Positions 51,629 to 62,277 of a stretch of DNA of 64,000 bases are shown one piece after another. The position numbers and the translations under genes are program-made. The notes under the pieces were generated by a model that worked only from the letters and a program-made list of their open reading frames with translations, made no database searches and was not told the origin of the DNA. Source of the DNA: Dethiobacter alkaliphilus AHT 1 (GTDB lineage Bacteria > Bacillota > Dethiobacteria > Dethiobacterales > Dethiobacteraceae). Position 1 is the stretch's first letter. Each line of letters begins with the position of its first letter. Location: positions 1 to 64,000 of the forward strand of contig NZ_ACJM01000010.1 in the NCBI RefSeq assembly GCF_000174415.1, written 5' to 3'.

Positions 51629-52987
51629 TTAGTTACGCAAACTATGAATTGGGGCAGGAATTCGACCACCGCGCCGGACAAAATCGCTGGAAGAAAACGA
51701 ATTTACCGCCATTATCGGTGCACGGCCCAGCAAGCCGCCAAACTCCACCGAATCGCCCACGTCTTTACCGGGAGCAGGGATAATCCTCACCGCAGTAGTT
51801 TTCTGGTTAATCATACCGATGGCTGCTTCATCGGCAATGATTGCGGCAATGGTTTCCGCAGTGGTGCTGCCGGGGACCGCAATCATATCCAAGCCCACAG
51901 AACATACACAGGTCATAGCCTCCAGCTTATCCACACTCAAAGCTCCGTCTTCCACCGCACGGATCATGCCGGCGTCTTCACTGACGGGAATAAAGGCACC
52001 TGACAAACCGCCCACATAAGACGAAGCCATGGCTCCCCCTTTTTTTACGGCATCATTAAGAAGTGCCAGTGCCGCAGTGGTACCATGGGTACCGCAACGC
52101 TCCAACCCCATGGCTTCCAGTATTTCGGCCACACTGTCGCCCACCGCCGGAGTAGGCGCCAGGGATACATCCACAATGCCAAAGGGCACACCTAAACGCT
52201 CAGCTGCCGCACGTCCCACCAACTCCCCCATGCGGGTAATCTTAAAAGAGGTCTTTTTCACTGTTTCGGAGAGGGTGCCAAAATCGGTGCCCTGCACTTT
52301 TTCCACTGCCCGTTTAACCACGCCGGGACCGCTGACGCCGGTGTTAATTACACTTTCAGGCTCCCCTACACCATGAAATGCTCCGGCCATAAAAGGATTG
52401 TCTTCCGGCACGTTGGCAAATACCACCAACTTGGCGCAGCCCAGGCCATCCCGGTCTGCGGTAAGCTCTGCCGCCTCTTTTATGATGCTGCCCATACGAT
52501 AGACCGCATCCATATTAATACCGCTTTTGGTGCTGGCCACATTAACCGAGGCACAAACCCGCTCCGTTTCCGCCAAAGCCTGCGGGATGGCATCCAACAG
52601 TTTGCTGTCGCCAACGGTTAAGCCTTTATGTACCAGTGCTGAAAACCCGCCAATGAAATTTACTCCCACCGCTTCTGCGGCGCGATCCAGTGTCCGGGCA
52701 AAATCCACATAACTGTCGGTATCGGTAGATTCAGCCACCATGGCCATGGGAGTGACAGAAATGCGCTTATTTACTATGGGAATGCCAAATTCCCTCTCCA
52801 GCTGTTCCCCCACCGGTACCAGGTCACTGGCCAACCGGGTAATTTTGTCATAAATCTTCTTACACGCCACTTTAACATCCGGATGGCTGCAATCACGCAG
52901 GCTGATACCCATGGTGATTGTTCTGATGTCCAGATGCTCTTTCTGAACCATCTCTATCGTTTCAACAATTTCCTGGATTGTTAACAT
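51629..52987 (-). CDS. PFL (DUF711) family protein
   Basis: 452 residues of UPF0210/DUF711: [14 protein letters not shown]-like [46 protein letters not shown] and [20 protein letters not shown]. The family has no settled enzymatic function; a crystal structure relates it to pyruvate formate-lyase-like folds, but it lacks the glycyl radical Gly motif. It nearly always follows an ACT-domain gene, as here (27 bases). Confidence 0.9.
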   Translation of the reverse strand: MLTIQEIVETIEMVQKEHLDIRTITMGISLRDCSHPDVKVACKKIYDKITRLASDLVPVGEQLEREFGIPIVNKRISVTPMAMVAESTDTDSYVDFARTLDRAAEAVGVNFIGGFSALVHKGLTVGDSKLLDAIPQALAETERVCASVNVASTKSGINMDAVYRMGSIIKEAAELTADRDGLGCAKLVVFANVPEDNPFMAGAFHGVGEPESVINTGVSGPGVVKRAVEKVQGTDFGTLSETVKKTSFKITRMGELVGRAAAERLGVPFGIVDVSLAPTPAVGDSVAEILEAMGLERCGTHGTTAALALLNDAVKKGGAMASSYVGGLSGAFIPVSEDAGMIRAVEDGALSVDKLEAMTCVCSVGLDMIAVPGSTTAETIAAIIADEAAIGMINQKTTAVRIIPAPGKDVGDSVEFGGLLGRAPIMAVNSFSSSDFVRRGGRIPAPIHSLRN

Positions 52988-53013
52988 AAACAGTATCCCT
53001 TCTTCCCGGCAAG

Positions 53014-53310
53014 CTAGATTCGGTGCATATAACGGAAGATATCTTCGTGCTGGGCATCGATACGCAACCCCAGCTCTTCACCTTTATTGGCCAGCAACTC
53101 CTTTAATGTGGCCAAATCGATCTTACTGTTTTCCATATCCGCAATGAGAATCATGGAGAAAAACCCCTGCATGATTGTCTGGCTGATATCCAGTATATTA
53201 ATGTTGCTTTCCGATAAAATATTGGCCACCGCTGCAATAATACCCACCTTATCATGGCCCAGCACACTGACAATAATTCTGCTGCCGCCTGGCGTCTCTG
53301 GTCTCTGCAT
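53014..53310 (-). CDS. ACT-domain protein (UPF0237)
   Basis: 98 residues, a single ACT domain: [23 protein letters not shown] and [23 protein letters not shown] domains bind amino acids; this one probably regulates or assists the DUF711 protein encoded directly downstream. ATG with a GGAGGGC ribosome site. Confidence 0.93.
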   Translation of the reverse strand: MQRPETPGGSRIIVSVLGHDKVGIIAAVANILSESNINILDISQTIMQGFFSMILIADMENSKIDLATLKELLANKGEELGLRIDAQHEDIFRYMHRI

Positions 53311-53331
53311 CTTTTTTTCTGCCCTCCTTTG

Positions 53332-54075
53332 TTATTTTGTAACTTCCACCGATGCGTCCGGATTAAACGGATTGGTCCGCATGGCAAAGGAAAATAAAAA
53401 CGGATAATCGGAACGCAAATGTTCCATATACGAAAGCCATTGCCGGGTTAAAGCTGAGTACACCCGGTTAACATCACCCATTAAATGTTCAAAATCTGAC
53501 TCCGGCACGGACGCTAGATCACCGCGGGCTGCCAATTCCTCCGTCAAATGAAACACAGCCCAAAGCAGCTCGGTAAATTCATCGTGCTCCAACAGATTGG
53601 GATTTTCCAAAAGGCGTAGGAGAAAGTCCCGTTTCTTTAGCAAAAAGCTGCGCAGCTCCTCCAGTTCTTTACGGGTACAGTGAAACTGATATGTTGCACT
53701 GTTTAACTGCCGGCAAACCCGGTCAAAATCAGCGTCAGTCCACGTATCATCAAGGAGCAGCTGATCTGTTATCTGGCACGCCCCCCGATCAAAGGAAGAA
53801 AGCATCTGCAGAATGCTTGTCCCCGCCTCACTGAAAAACGCCCCAATTACCATATTGAGTTTCTTCAGCAGCGCATTTTTCTCCCGCTCTTCCAAAAGCT
53901 TCTGTAAAATTAATGTAACCAGCAGAACCTGAATAAAAACAAAAGCTATATCACCAATGAGGTAGAGAAAAATATGGTGAACATCCCGAAATATCAGATA
54001 ATGGATATAATATACCAGAGCCGAAACAACCAATAAAGCCAGTATAAAGTATGTACGCCAATTAAGCAGTTTCAT
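53332..54075 (-). CDS. Hypothetical two-TM membrane protein
   Basis: 247 residues: two N-terminal membrane helices (YFILALLVVSALVYYIHYL and IFLYLIGDIAFVFIQVLLVT), then a long helical cytoplasmic part rich in Leu and Glu. No family was recognised. It sits 21 bases upstream of the ACT gene on the same strand and may be co-transcribed. Confidence 0.6.
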   Translation of the reverse strand: MKLLNWRTYFILALLVVSALVYYIHYLIFRDVHHIFLYLIGDIAFVFIQVLLVTLILQKLLEEREKNALLKKLNMVIGAFFSEAGTSILQMLSSFDRGACQITDQLLLDDTWTDADFDRVCRQLNSATYQFHCTRKELEELRSFLLKKRDFLLRLLENPNLLEHDEFTELLWAVFHLTEELAARGDLASVPESDFEHLMGDVNRVYSALTRQWLSYMEHLRSDYPFLFSFAMRTNPFNPDASVEVTK

Positions 54076-54199
54076 AAAAACCTCCCATTACGGAAACAAA
54101 ATGACCACATGCGTGGCCACAACAAATAATCGTGAAATTTATCCCTTGAAGGATATCATACCATAGCGGTGAAAATGTGACAAGAAACAGTATGGAAAA

Positions 54200-54227
54200 A
54201 AATTACCCGCCACAAAGCGGGTAATTT
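54200..54227 (-). terminator. Terminator of rubredoxin gene
   Basis: Perfect stem AAATTACCCGC / GCGGGTAATTT, T-run on the minus strand. Confidence 0.85.
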
Positions 54228-54237
54228 CTTGCAACGA

Positions 54238-54402
54238 TCAACCGGCATACTTTTCAAAGTCCTCTTTTTCAGCTCCGCAATCCGGACATCTCCAGTCATC
54301 CGGCAGAGCCTCAAAGGCTGTACCAGGTGCGACATCATTATCCGGGTCCCCTGCTGCAGGATCATAAATATAACCACAATATGTGCAAACCCACTTCTCC
54401 AT
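54238..54402 (-). CDS. Rubredoxin
   Basis: 54 residues with CTYCGY and CPDCGA (CxxCG pairs) that hold one iron. It carries one electron, typically to oxygen- or superoxide-scavenging enzymes in anaerobes. ATG at 54402 follows GGGGGC. A longer in-frame start at 54438 has no ribosome site. Monocistronic. Confidence 0.96.
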   Translation of the reverse strand: MEKWVCTYCGYIYDPAAGDPDNDVAPGTAFEALPDDWRCPDCGAEKEDFEKYAG

Positions 54403-54483
54403 GCTTTTGCCCCCTTCTTGTGCTTGAGTTAAATTCATTCTACCACAATGCCTAGGGGGGAAAATAAACGAATTATTAATTGC

Positions 54484-55401
54484 TTATCGGTTGCGGACAA
54501 TGGAGTAAGCCGCCAGCGCAATGGAGGCCATCTTACCGGAGGAGGGTTCGTTACGGGAAGTTAGGATCACCGGCTTTTTTGCCCCCAGCACCAAGCCCGC
54601 CATCTTGCCGGAAGCAAAATAAATAATGGCTTTGCCCAGCAAATTGCCGGCTTCGATGTTTGGCACAATCAACAAGTCTGCACGGCCGGCCACCGGGCTT
54701 TCCAACCCTTTATGAACAGCTGCATCCTGACTAATGGCCACATCCAGTGCCATGGGACCGTCCACCACCACGCCGTGAATTTCCCCTGCCGCCGCCTTTT
54801 GCTTTAGCTCCCAGGCATCCACGGTGGACTGGACCTTGGGGTTAACCTTTTCATTGGCGGTGAGAATGGCGGCCCGGGGTTTTTCCAACCCCAGGGCCTG
54901 CAAGAACTCTACGGCGTTTTCCAAAATGGCCTGCTTTTGCCCTAAATCAGGCTCCACATTTAGTCCACCGTCGGACATATAAATTAACCGGTAATAGCCG
55001 GGAATCTCATAAACCGCCAGATGAGAGAGAATCCTGTCTGTGCGCAGGCCCCCTTCCGGGCTTAATACAGCACGCAGAAAATCTGCACTGTTTACCATGC
55101 CTTTCATCAGAATATCGGCCTTGCCTTTTGAAGTTAGCTCCACAGCATGGGCCGCCGCTTCCACCGGGTCTTTAATATTTATAATTTCCATTCCCTGCAG
55201 GTTAAGGCTGGCGGTCATAGCCAGACGCCAGATCCGCTCTTCATCCCCCACCAGCACAAAATCCACCAAATCGGCTTTTTTTGCTTCCCGCACGGCCTGC
55301 AGCACCGTATCATCGGCAGCACCGGCAATACACATGCGGCATTTATCATAATCCTGTAAAGCGGCAATCACCTGATGATAATTTTCAAAACTCAATTTCA
55401 T
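54484..55401 (-). CDS. ptb: Phosphate butyryltransferase / phosphotransacetylase family
   Basis: 305 residues: DILMKGMVNSADFLRAVL, HLAVYEIPGYYRLIYMSDGG and ADLLIVPNIEAGNLLGKAIIYFA are typical of Ptb. It swaps CoA for phosphate on butyryl-CoA, the partner step of butyrate kinase; acetyl or branched-chain substrates are possible. GGGAGG lies two bases before this ATG, so a TTG at 55395 (eight bases away) may be the real start. It follows buk by 11 bases. Confidence 0.88.
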   Translation of the reverse strand: MKLSFENYHQVIAALQDYDKCRMCIAGAADDTVLQAVREAKKADLVDFVLVGDEERIWRLAMTASLNLQGMEIINIKDPVEAAAHAVELTSKGKADILMKGMVNSADFLRAVLSPEGGLRTDRILSHLAVYEIPGYYRLIYMSDGGLNVEPDLGQKQAILENAVEFLQALGLEKPRAAILTANEKVNPKVQSTVDAWELKQKAAAGEIHGVVVDGPMALDVAISQDAAVHKGLESPVAGRADLLIVPNIEAGNLLGKAIIYFASGKMAGLVLGAKKPVILTSRNEPSSGKMASIALAAYSIVRNR

Positions 55402-55412
55402 CGCCTCCCGCT

Positions 55413-56483
55413 TCAATCTCGCCCATAAATCCGGGGTTTCTCTTCGCCCCGCAAAGCACGCAGCGCACCCTCTGCCAACGCAGTAAGCTCCTCCTCACCG
55501 GCAAAAACCTCCACCCGGCCCAGAAAGCCCACCCGTGCTTCAATCATCTTCACAAGGATCTCAGAATATGCCATTCCTCCGGTCAGTGCCACCGCATCTA
55601 CATCGCCATGTAAAACTGCTGCCATGGCACCGATTTCCTTACCCACCTGATAAGCCATGGCCTCCATAACTTCCCTGGCTTCGCTGTCACCGGCTGCAGC
55701 ACGTTCTGTAACTTCCTTAAAATCTTTTGTCTGCAGATAGGAATATATTCCGCCCTTTGCAGTGACCAGCTCCCGCATTTCTTCCCTGGATTTCTCACCG
55801 TTAAAACACATATCAATCAGGGCCAGCGCAGGCAGTGTGCCGGTGCGCTCCAGCGAAAAAGGGCCTTCGTTGTTGGCATTGTTCACATCAATCATTCTGC
55901 CGCGCTGGTGGGCAGAAACTGAAATGCCGCTGCCCAGATGGGCAATCACCAGGTTCACATCCCCGTAGCCTTTTCCCAGTCTCCCGGCACACCTGCGGGC
56001 CACAGCTTTGGTATTTAAAGCATGGGACATGCTTTGGCGCCGGATTTCCTTTAACCCGGAGTAGCGCGCCAAAGGGGCAAATTCATCCACAGTCACCGGA
56101 TCCACGGTATACACCGGAATGCCCAGCTTTTGTCCCCAGGGAAATGCCATCACCGCTCCCAGATTGGAGGCATGCGCACCGAAACGGCATCGCAGCAGGT
56201 CATCCCTCATCTGTTCATCAACCAGCCACACCCCGCCGGAAACAGGGCGCAACAAACCGCCGCGCACCACAATGGCTGCCAATGACTCCAGTGCCACGCC
56301 GTGCTCTTTTAAAAAATATGTAATGGCCCCACAACGGTATTCAACCTGATCCATCACCGCAGAAAAACTCTCCAGTTCCTCCCGCGGGTGGCGGATTGCC
56401 TCCTGGAGTACACAATGCTCCCCGTCAAACAAACCTATTTTTGTGGATGTGGAACCGGGATTAATGGCCAACACTTTTTCCAT
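55413..56483 (-). CDS. buk: Butyrate kinase
   Basis: 356 residues of the acetate/butyrate kinase family: INPGSTSTKIGLFDGE, VVRGGLLRPVSGGVW, ARYSGLKEIRRQSMSHALN, VIAHLGSGISVSAHQRGRM and VDAVALTGGMAYSE. It makes ATP from butyryl phosphate (or branched-chain acyl phosphates). First of the buk-ptb pair; GAGGTGAGAAG precedes the ATG. Confidence 0.95.
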   Translation of the reverse strand: MEKVLAINPGSTSTKIGLFDGEHCVLQEAIRHPREELESFSAVMDQVEYRCGAITYFLKEHGVALESLAAIVVRGGLLRPVSGGVWLVDEQMRDDLLRCRFGAHASNLGAVMAFPWGQKLGIPVYTVDPVTVDEFAPLARYSGLKEIRRQSMSHALNTKAVARRCAGRLGKGYGDVNLVIAHLGSGISVSAHQRGRMIDVNNANNEGPFSLERTGTLPALALIDMCFNGEKSREEMRELVTAKGGIYSYLQTKDFKEVTERAAAGDSEAREVMEAMAYQVGKEIGAMAAVLHGDVDAVALTGGMAYSEILVKMIEARVGFLGRVEVFAGEEELTALAEGALRALRGEEKPRIYGRD

Positions 56484-56596
56484 CTTCTCACCTCACCCCT
56501 CATGTCACAAACCGGATAAGACTTCAATAATATCTTCCCATATTCAGTATGATATAATATGGGCCATGAATCAATACTTTCCAAGAGGTGAAATCA

Positions 56597-58231
56597 ATGA
56601 ATGAAACAAATTTTCAGCAGCATGTGGAAACATTCGTTATGTGGCATGCAGAACGCTCCCCCACCAGTGCCACCAATATGGGGATACATACCTGGGATCA
56701 TAAGTTGGCCGACTGCAGGCTGGAGGCTATAGAAGCCGAAGCAGCGGGGCTGGAAAAATTTCTGCAGGAATTTCAGGCCTGCCAAAGCGCCAACTACACC
56801 AATGACGGGCAGGTAGACCATACCCTGGTGGTACAGCTAATAAAAAGTATGCTGCGCAACCATAATGAAATGTCACACCATCGTCGCAACCCGGGTTACT
56901 ATCTTAGCGAAATTCTAAATGGGGTGTTCTCCCTGATCCTCAAAGATTTTGCCCCCTGGCAGCAGCGCCAGGAGAGCCTGGCCGCCAGGATTGCCGCAGC
57001 CCCCGCGGTATTGAAGGAAGCAAAAAACAATCTGGAACCCGACTCCGTGCCCCGGGTCTGGGCCGAGGTGGCCCTGGAACAAGCCCGGATGGGTCCCGGA
57101 CTCTTTTTGCAGATGCTGCCGGCCATGGCAGACTCTCCGGAAGCGGCAGAAAGGTTAAAAGAAGCGGGCAGGGAAACTGCCGCAGCCATGGATGATTTTG
57201 CCCGCTGGTTAAGTGAAGTTGTACTTCCTCAGGCAGCCGGAGATTTTGCGGTACAGACCCCGCTTTTTGACCAACTGCTGAAAGAAAATCACATGGTGGA
57301 CTATGACAGTGAAGAACTGCTGGCCACCGGCTGGAAGCTTTTTGAGGAAACAAAGACACAGATGGAGACACTGGCACAGCAAATTGACCCGCATAAGACG
57401 GTGGAAGAAATCATTGAAGATGCAAAAAACAACCATCCCACCGCAGATGGGCTCTTAGATGCGGTCCGGCAGGCAATGGAAGCGGCACGCAGCTTTGTTA
57501 TGGAAAATAATATTGCCACCATTCCTGAGGGGGAACAGCTGGATATCATTGAAACCCCGTTGTTTTTGCGCCCCCTCATTCCCTTTGCCGCCTACATTCC
57601 CCCCGGCATTTACGACAAATCACTCACCGGTGTATACATGACCACACCGCCTAATCCCGATGACTCCCCGGAAGTGGCAAAAGGAAAACTTAAAGGCCAG
57701 CATTATGCCAAACTGCCGGTAACGGCACTGCACGAAGCATACCCCGGTCATCACCTGCAGCTGGTCACCGCAGTAAAAAACGGCACCACCGCACGCAAAC
57801 TGGGACTTCACCTCTCCACCCTGTTCATAGAAGGCTGGGCGTTCTATTGCGAAGAACTGATGGAGCAAACCGGTTTTATTGCCGAACCGGTGCAGAAGCT
57901 GGGGCGTCTCCACGACCAACTCTGGCGTGCCGCCCGTATCATCCTGGATGTAAGCCTGCACTGCAAAGGCATGAGCATCGATGAAGCGGTGGACTTTTTG
58001 GTCACCCGCTGTCAGCTGGAGCCGGCCAATGCCCTGGCGGAAATCCGCCGCTACACCCTCTCCCCCACCCAGCCCCAGTCATACCTGATGGGGAAATTAG
58101 AGATTATGAAAATTGTGGACGAATATAAGCAAAAGCATCCGGGCACAACCCTAAAAACCATGCACGACCACATCCTGGCCTGCGGCTCCCTCCCTCCCCG
58201 CCTCCTCCATAAAGCCCTCTTCGCCCAATAA
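56597..58231 (+). CDS. DUF885 peptidase-like protein
   Basis: 544 residues of DUF885, a zinc-metallopeptidase-like family. The metal motif HEAYPGHH and the downstream FIEGWAFYCEELM (Glu ligand) are present, and the C-terminus holds a conserved Arg/Tyr-rich PTQPQSYLMGKLEI. No signal peptide, so the protein is cytoplasmic, although many relatives are secreted. Substrate unknown. ATG at 56597 follows AGAGGTG. Monocistronic on the plus strand with a terminator-like hairpin at 58298-58323. Confidence 0.82.
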   Translation: MNETNFQQHVETFVMWHAERSPTSATNMGIHTWDHKLADCRLEAIEAEAAGLEKFLQEFQACQSANYTNDGQVDHTLVVQLIKSMLRNHNEMSHHRRNPGYYLSEILNGVFSLILKDFAPWQQRQESLAARIAAAPAVLKEAKNNLEPDSVPRVWAEVALEQARMGPGLFLQMLPAMADSPEAAERLKEAGRETAAAMDDFARWLSEVVLPQAAGDFAVQTPLFDQLLKENHMVDYDSEELLATGWKLFEETKTQMETLAQQIDPHKTVEEIIEDAKNNHPTADGLLDAVRQAMEAARSFVMENNIATIPEGEQLDIIETPLFLRPLIPFAAYIPPGIYDKSLTGVYMTTPPNPDDSPEVAKGKLKGQHYAKLPVTALHEAYPGHHLQLVTAVKNGTTARKLGLHLSTLFIEGWAFYCEELMEQTGFIAEPVQKLGRLHDQLWRAARIILDVSLHCKGMSIDEAVDFLVTRCQLEPANALAEIRRYTLSPTQPQSYLMGKLEIMKIVDEYKQKHPGTTLKTMHDHILACGSLPPRLLHKALFAQ

Positions 58232-58261
58232 ATAAGACTGGAGCCCTTCTGCCAGGACAGG

Positions 58262-58292
58262 TGAGACTCCCGGGACGGTTCTTAAAGTCTCA
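58262..58292. repeat. REP-like imperfect palindrome
   Basis: TGAGACT / AGTCTCA arms enclosing GGGACGGTTCT. Strings of this style (GGGACGGTTCT within short arms) resemble palindromes mobilised by REP-associated tyrosine transposases in clostridia. A second such string, GTCGGACCTGACCCC, lies at 58341-58355 and forms the end of the dppF frame. Confidence 0.45.
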
Positions 58293-58297
58293 TACAA

Positions 58298-58323
58298 GAA
58301 AGGCCGCAGTTTTGCGGCCTTTC
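58298..58323. terminator. Bidirectional terminator
   Basis: Perfect 11-base stem GAAAGGCCGCA / TGCGGCCTTTC between the DUF885 gene and the convergent oligopeptide operon. Confidence 0.85.
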
Positions 58324-58336
58324 TCGCGTCTTCCCC

Positions 58337-59287
58337 TTATGTCGGACCTGACCCCAGGTGGCAGGCTGTTTGGTGGTTGGAAGCGGTTTGACGGAGGATT
58401 GGTTCTTCCCGGGCACAGCGGTCGAAGGCGTGGGGGCAGCGGGTGCGGAAACGGCACCCGGAGGGAGGGTTAAGAGGGCTGGGCACTTCGCCGGAGAGAA
58501 TAATCCGCTTCCTTCTCAACTGTGGGTCGGCCACAGGGACCGCCGACAGCAGCGCCTGGGTATACGGGTGCCGGGGATTTTGGAATAACGATTGTTTGTC
58601 GGCAAGCTCCACAATCTTTCCCAGGTACATAACGGCAATTCGGTCACTAATGTGCTTAACCACACTAAGATTATGGGCAATAAAGATGTACGAGAGCCCC
58701 AGTGTTTCCTGCAGCTCTGCCAGCAAATTCATAATCTGAGCCTGAATGGACACATCCAGGGCTGAAACCGGTTCATCACAGACCATTAACTCCGGCTGCA
58801 CCGCCAATGCCCGGGCCAGCACAATGCGCTGCCGCTGCCCGCCGCTAAATTGGTGGGGATAGCGGTCCAGATGCTCACTGCCCATACCAACCAAAGAGAG
58901 CAGAGACACTACCTTTTCCTCCACCTCTTTTCTGCCCTCTGCCAGACGGTGCACACGTAAAGTCTCTCCCAATGCTCTGCCAATGGTCAGCTTGGGATTT
59001 AAGGCACCGGCGGGATCCTGAAAAACTATCTGCATTTTTTTACGGTACGGCAGCATCTGCCGGGAATTAAGCCCGGTGATGTTTTTTCCGTTGTAGAAGA
59101 TTTGCCCGCCACTGGGGTCAAGCAGACGCAGAATAACCCGCCCCAAAGTGGACTTGCCACAGCCTGATTCCCCCACAATCCCCAGCGTTTCCCCCTTGCG
59201 CACCGTAAAACTCACTCCATCCACCGCACGAAGCATGGGAGGAGAAAAATACTTCTGCAACTCTTTTACTTCCAATAATACGGTCAT
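58337..59287 (-). CDS. dppF: Oligopeptide ABC transporter ATP-binding protein (OppF/DppF)
   Basis: 316 residues: Walker [12 protein letters not shown], signature [25 protein letters not shown], and the C-terminal cysteine-rich oligopeptide/dipeptide motif ([14 protein letters not shown]). The last residues (LGSGPT) and the stop codon come from the REP-like sequence. ATG at 59287 with GGGAG; it overlaps the dppD end by four bases. Confidence 0.94.
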   Translation of the reverse strand: MTVLLEVKELQKYFSPPMLRAVDGVSFTVRKGETLGIVGESGCGKSTLGRVILRLLDPSGGQIFYNGKNITGLNSRQMLPYRKKMQIVFQDPAGALNPKLTIGRALGETLRVHRLAEGRKEVEEKVVSLLSLVGMGSEHLDRYPHQFSGGQRQRIVLARALAVQPELMVCDEPVSALDVSIQAQIMNLLAELQETLGLSYIFIAHNLSVVKHISDRIAVMYLGKIVELADKQSLFQNPRHPYTQALLSAVPVADPQLRRKRIILSGEVPSPLNPPSGCRFRTRCPHAFDRCAREEPILRQTASNHQTACHLGSGPT

Positions 59288-60261
59288 GGCGCTACTCCCT
59301 GGGCATAAAGCCAACAGCGTACCGTGGCGTCACCACGGACGAAAACCTGCGGTTCCTGGCTTTGGCAGTGTTCCATACATTGCGGGCAGCGCGGGTGAAA
59401 ACGGCAACCTGTCGGCAGGTCCCACATATCCGCTACGGCGCCGGAAATGGTATGCAGCCTTTTTTGCCCGCCCGTCAGTTCAGGCCGGGACTCCAGCAAA
59501 CCTTTTGTATAAGGGTGCAAAGGCCGGGAAAACAAGGAATCTACCTTTGCTTCCTCCACCAGCTTCCCGGCATACATCACCATTACGCGATTGGCAACCT
59601 CCGCCACGATGCCCAGGTCATGGGTGATCAGCAGTACGGCCATTCCCAGTTCATTTTGCAGCTCACAAAGCAGCTGCAGAATCTGCGCCTGCACAGTAAC
59701 ATCCAGAGCTGTGGTGGGCTCATCGGCTATTAATAAATCAGGCTCACAGGCCAAAGCCATGGCCAGCATCACACGCTGCTGCATACCGCCGCTTAACTGG
59801 TGCGGATAATCACCCAACCGCTCAGCGGCGGACGGGATACGGACACGCTCTAAAAGTTCAATTGTCTTTTTGCCGGCAGTTTTTTTATCGGCCCGTTGAT
59901 GTGTCAGGAGAGCCTCTTCCACCTGTTCTCCCACGGTAAGGACCGGGTTCAGTGAAGACATGGGCTCCTGAAAAACCATGGAAATGCGGCGGCCGCGCAG
60001 TCGTCGTTTCTCTTCGGCAGATAGGGTCTGCAGTTCGGTCCCGTCCAGCTGCAGGCAATCTGCCCACACGTCTGCGTCAGGTGAAGAAATAAGCCCCATA
60101 ATGCTGAGGGCCATGGTGCTTTTGCCGCACCCCGACTCCCCCACCACAGCCACAATTTCTCCCCGGCCAATTTGCAAGTCCACTCCGTCCACCGCCCTAA
60201 CTACACCGGCCGGGCTATTAATTATCGTTCTCAGGTTTTGTATCTTTAGAAGCACAGACAT
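59284..60261 (-). CDS. dppD: Oligopeptide ABC transporter ATP-binding protein (OppD/DppD)
   Basis: 325 residues: Walker [12 protein letters not shown], signature [25 protein letters not shown] and the C-terminal Cys motif ([14 protein letters not shown]), which in this family holds an Fe-S cluster or zinc. Partner of dppF. ATG at 60261; six bases after the dppC stop. Confidence 0.95.
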   Translation of the reverse strand: MSVLLKIQNLRTIINSPAGVVRAVDGVDLQIGRGEIVAVVGESGCGKSTMALSIMGLISSPDADVWADCLQLDGTELQTLSAEEKRRLRGRRISMVFQEPMSSLNPVLTVGEQVEEALLTHQRADKKTAGKKTIELLERVRIPSAAERLGDYPHQLSGGMQQRVMLAMALACEPDLLIADEPTTALDVTVQAQILQLLCELQNELGMAVLLITHDLGIVAEVANRVMVMYAGKLVEEAKVDSLFSRPLHPYTKGLLESRPELTGGQKRLHTISGAVADMWDLPTGCRFHPRCPQCMEHCQSQEPQVFVRGDATVRCWLYAQGVAP

Positions 60262-60266
60262 GGAAG

Positions 60267-61190
60267 TCACCGCTTTCCTGCATTTCTGGTGGAACAGGTT
60301 ATTGTTTTTGGCTCCAGAGCATCTCGGAGACCATCACCACAAAAATTGAAACAAAGAACGGTAACAAAGATAGCCAACCCCGGAAAAAAAGCCAGCCAAG
60401 GCACCTGACGCAACAGCACAATATCCTGAGCCGCATTTAACATGCTGCCCCAACTGAACATGGGAGCCTGCAAACCAAGGCCCAGAAAACTAAGAGCAGA
60501 TTCGGTAAGGATGGCATAGGCCACTAAAAGGGTGGCATTGACAATAATAACAGAGGAAACATTAGGCAGGATGTGCACAAAAATTATCCGGTAATCGGAA
60601 TACCCCAAAGCGCGGGCCGCTTCCACAAACCCCTGCTCTTTTAAGCTTAAAAACTGGCCGCGTACCAGGCGGGCTACCCGCATCCAGCTGGCCAGTCCAA
60701 TAATGGCGGCGATGCCAAACACGTTTGGTTTTACAATGCCTGCCATAATCATCACCAGCAAAATTGTGGGCAGTGACAACAGAATATCCACCAGCCGCAT
60801 CATCCAGAAATCCAACCGGCCGCCGTAATACCCTGATGCGGCACCATACACTGTGCCAACGGCCACGGAAATCAGCATGGTTAAAAACCCCACCAAAAGA
60901 GAAATCCGAGCTCCGTATAACATCCTGCTCCACAGATCCCGGCCCAGATGGTCCGTTCCCAACAGGTGCTGAGCTGAAGGCGAAAGCTTGATGGCGTCGG
61001 AGGAAAGCCGGATAAGGTACGGATCATGGGTGGCCAGAAGCGGGGCCAAAGCTGCGGCAAAAGTTATCAACAACAGCAGCACTGCGGAGATAACTGCCGG
61101 CCGGTTGGCCCTAAAGGCAGGCCAAAAAGAACCGGAATATCCTGTCGGTGTATGAAGTTGAGAATTTTGCAAGGACGGCATACCGGTCAT
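60267..61190 (-). CDS. dppC: Oligopeptide ABC transporter permease (OppC/DppC)
   Basis: 307 residues with about six membrane helices and the EAA loop (FVEAARALGYSDYRIIFVHILP). The N-terminal extension and the LGTDHLGRDLWSRMLYGAR motif are OppC hallmarks. Eight bases after dppB. Confidence 0.95.
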   Translation of the reverse strand: MTGMPSLQNSQLHTPTGYSGSFWPAFRANRPAVISAVLLLLITFAAALAPLLATHDPYLIRLSSDAIKLSPSAQHLLGTDHLGRDLWSRMLYGARISLLVGFLTMLISVAVGTVYGAASGYYGGRLDFWMMRLVDILLSLPTILLVMIMAGIVKPNVFGIAAIIGLASWMRVARLVRGQFLSLKEQGFVEAARALGYSDYRIIFVHILPNVSSVIIVNATLLVAYAILTESALSFLGLGLQAPMFSWGSMLNAAQDIVLLRQVPWLAFFPGLAIFVTVLCFNFCGDGLRDALEPKTITCSTRNAGKR

Positions 61191-61197
61191 GTTTTAA

Positions 61198-62187
61198 TCA
61201 CCCTTCATATTTTACCCGCGGATCAAGTCTGGTGTAGAATAAGTCGGCCAACAGATTACCCGCCAGCACCAAGATAGCCGTTATCATGGTGATTCCCATC
61301 ATAACCTGGTAATCATTGTTGGTTACCGCACTAAGAAACAGGCGCCCCATCCCGGGCCAGGCAAAAATCTGCTCAACTATTACCGCCCCGGCAAAAAAAG
61401 CAGGCAAGTCCATCCCCATCAGGGTAACAAGGGGCGTCAAGGCATTGCGCAAGGCGTGCCGGTAGAGAACTTTTCGCTCCGGCACCCCTTTGGCCCGGGC
61501 GGTACGAATATAGTTTTGATTAATGACATCCAGCATGGAAGAACGTATATAGCGGCTCCAGCCTGCCACCAGAGAAAGGCTGAGGACAAAAACCGGCATA
61601 ATCATGTGCCGGATGTATTCCCACAGGAGAGCAAAGGGGCGGGTAAAGGGCGGAAATACCGATGGGTCAAACCAAGGTGTCATCTGTCCTCCCGCCGGCA
61701 GCCAGCGCAGCCAGACGGCAAATATATAAATTAAAATCAGGCCAAACCAGAAAGCGGGCACAGACAGTCCCAAATAAGAACCGGCGGTCAGCACCGAATC
61801 CACAATGGAGTGCCTGCGGGTTGCCGAATATATGCCCAGCGGCACGGCTATGATGAGGGCCACCAGAAATGAAGCGCCCATCAGCCGCAGGGTGGCAGGG
61901 AGACGGGCCATTATTTCCTGTGAAACCGGCTGCCCCGTCATATACGAAAGGCCCAAATCACCTTGAGCTGCGTTGCGCAGCCAGATAAAATAACGGATAT
62001 GTGCGGGACGGTCCAACCCCATATTCTTTTCTATCCGTTCTCTGTCCGCCCTGCTGATTCTGGGATTATCGGCGTAACGGGAAACGGGAGTCCCCGGCGC
62101 CAGTTCCATCAAAAAAAAGGTTAAAGCAGAAATGACTAACAGAGAAAGAATTGACATCGCTATTCTGCGAACAATCTTATTTCTCAT
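61198..62187 (-). CDS. dppB: Oligopeptide ABC transporter permease (OppB/DppB)
   Basis: 329 residues: N-terminal RIAMSILSLLVISALTFFLM, six membrane helices and the EAA loop (NQNYIRTARAKGVPERKVLY). The ATG at 62187 has GGGGAGGG 11 bases upstream. It forms the channel with dppC. Confidence 0.95.
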   Translation of the reverse strand: MRNKIVRRIAMSILSLLVISALTFFLMELAPGTPVSRYADNPRISRADRERIEKNMGLDRPAHIRYFIWLRNAAQGDLGLSYMTGQPVSQEIMARLPATLRLMGASFLVALIIAVPLGIYSATRRHSIVDSVLTAGSYLGLSVPAFWFGLILIYIFAVWLRWLPAGGQMTPWFDPSVFPPFTRPFALLWEYIRHMIMPVFVLSLSLVAGWSRYIRSSMLDVINQNYIRTARAKGVPERKVLYRHALRNALTPLVTLMGMDLPAFFAGAVIVEQIFAWPGMGRLFLSAVTNNDYQVMMGITMITAILVLAGNLLADLFYTRLDPRVKYEG

Positions 62188-62277
62188 GGTTGCTTTAACC
62201 CTCCCCATGTAAAAAGCATTTTGTGCAAAAGAAAACGGAGGCAGAAAGCTACCCCCGCTTTCTTCAGTTATTACAGC

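Noticed and set aside
58232-58336. CRISPR-like repeat in the palindrome-rich stretch
   Set aside because: Only single palindromes and one terminator; no regular repeat-spacer spacing.
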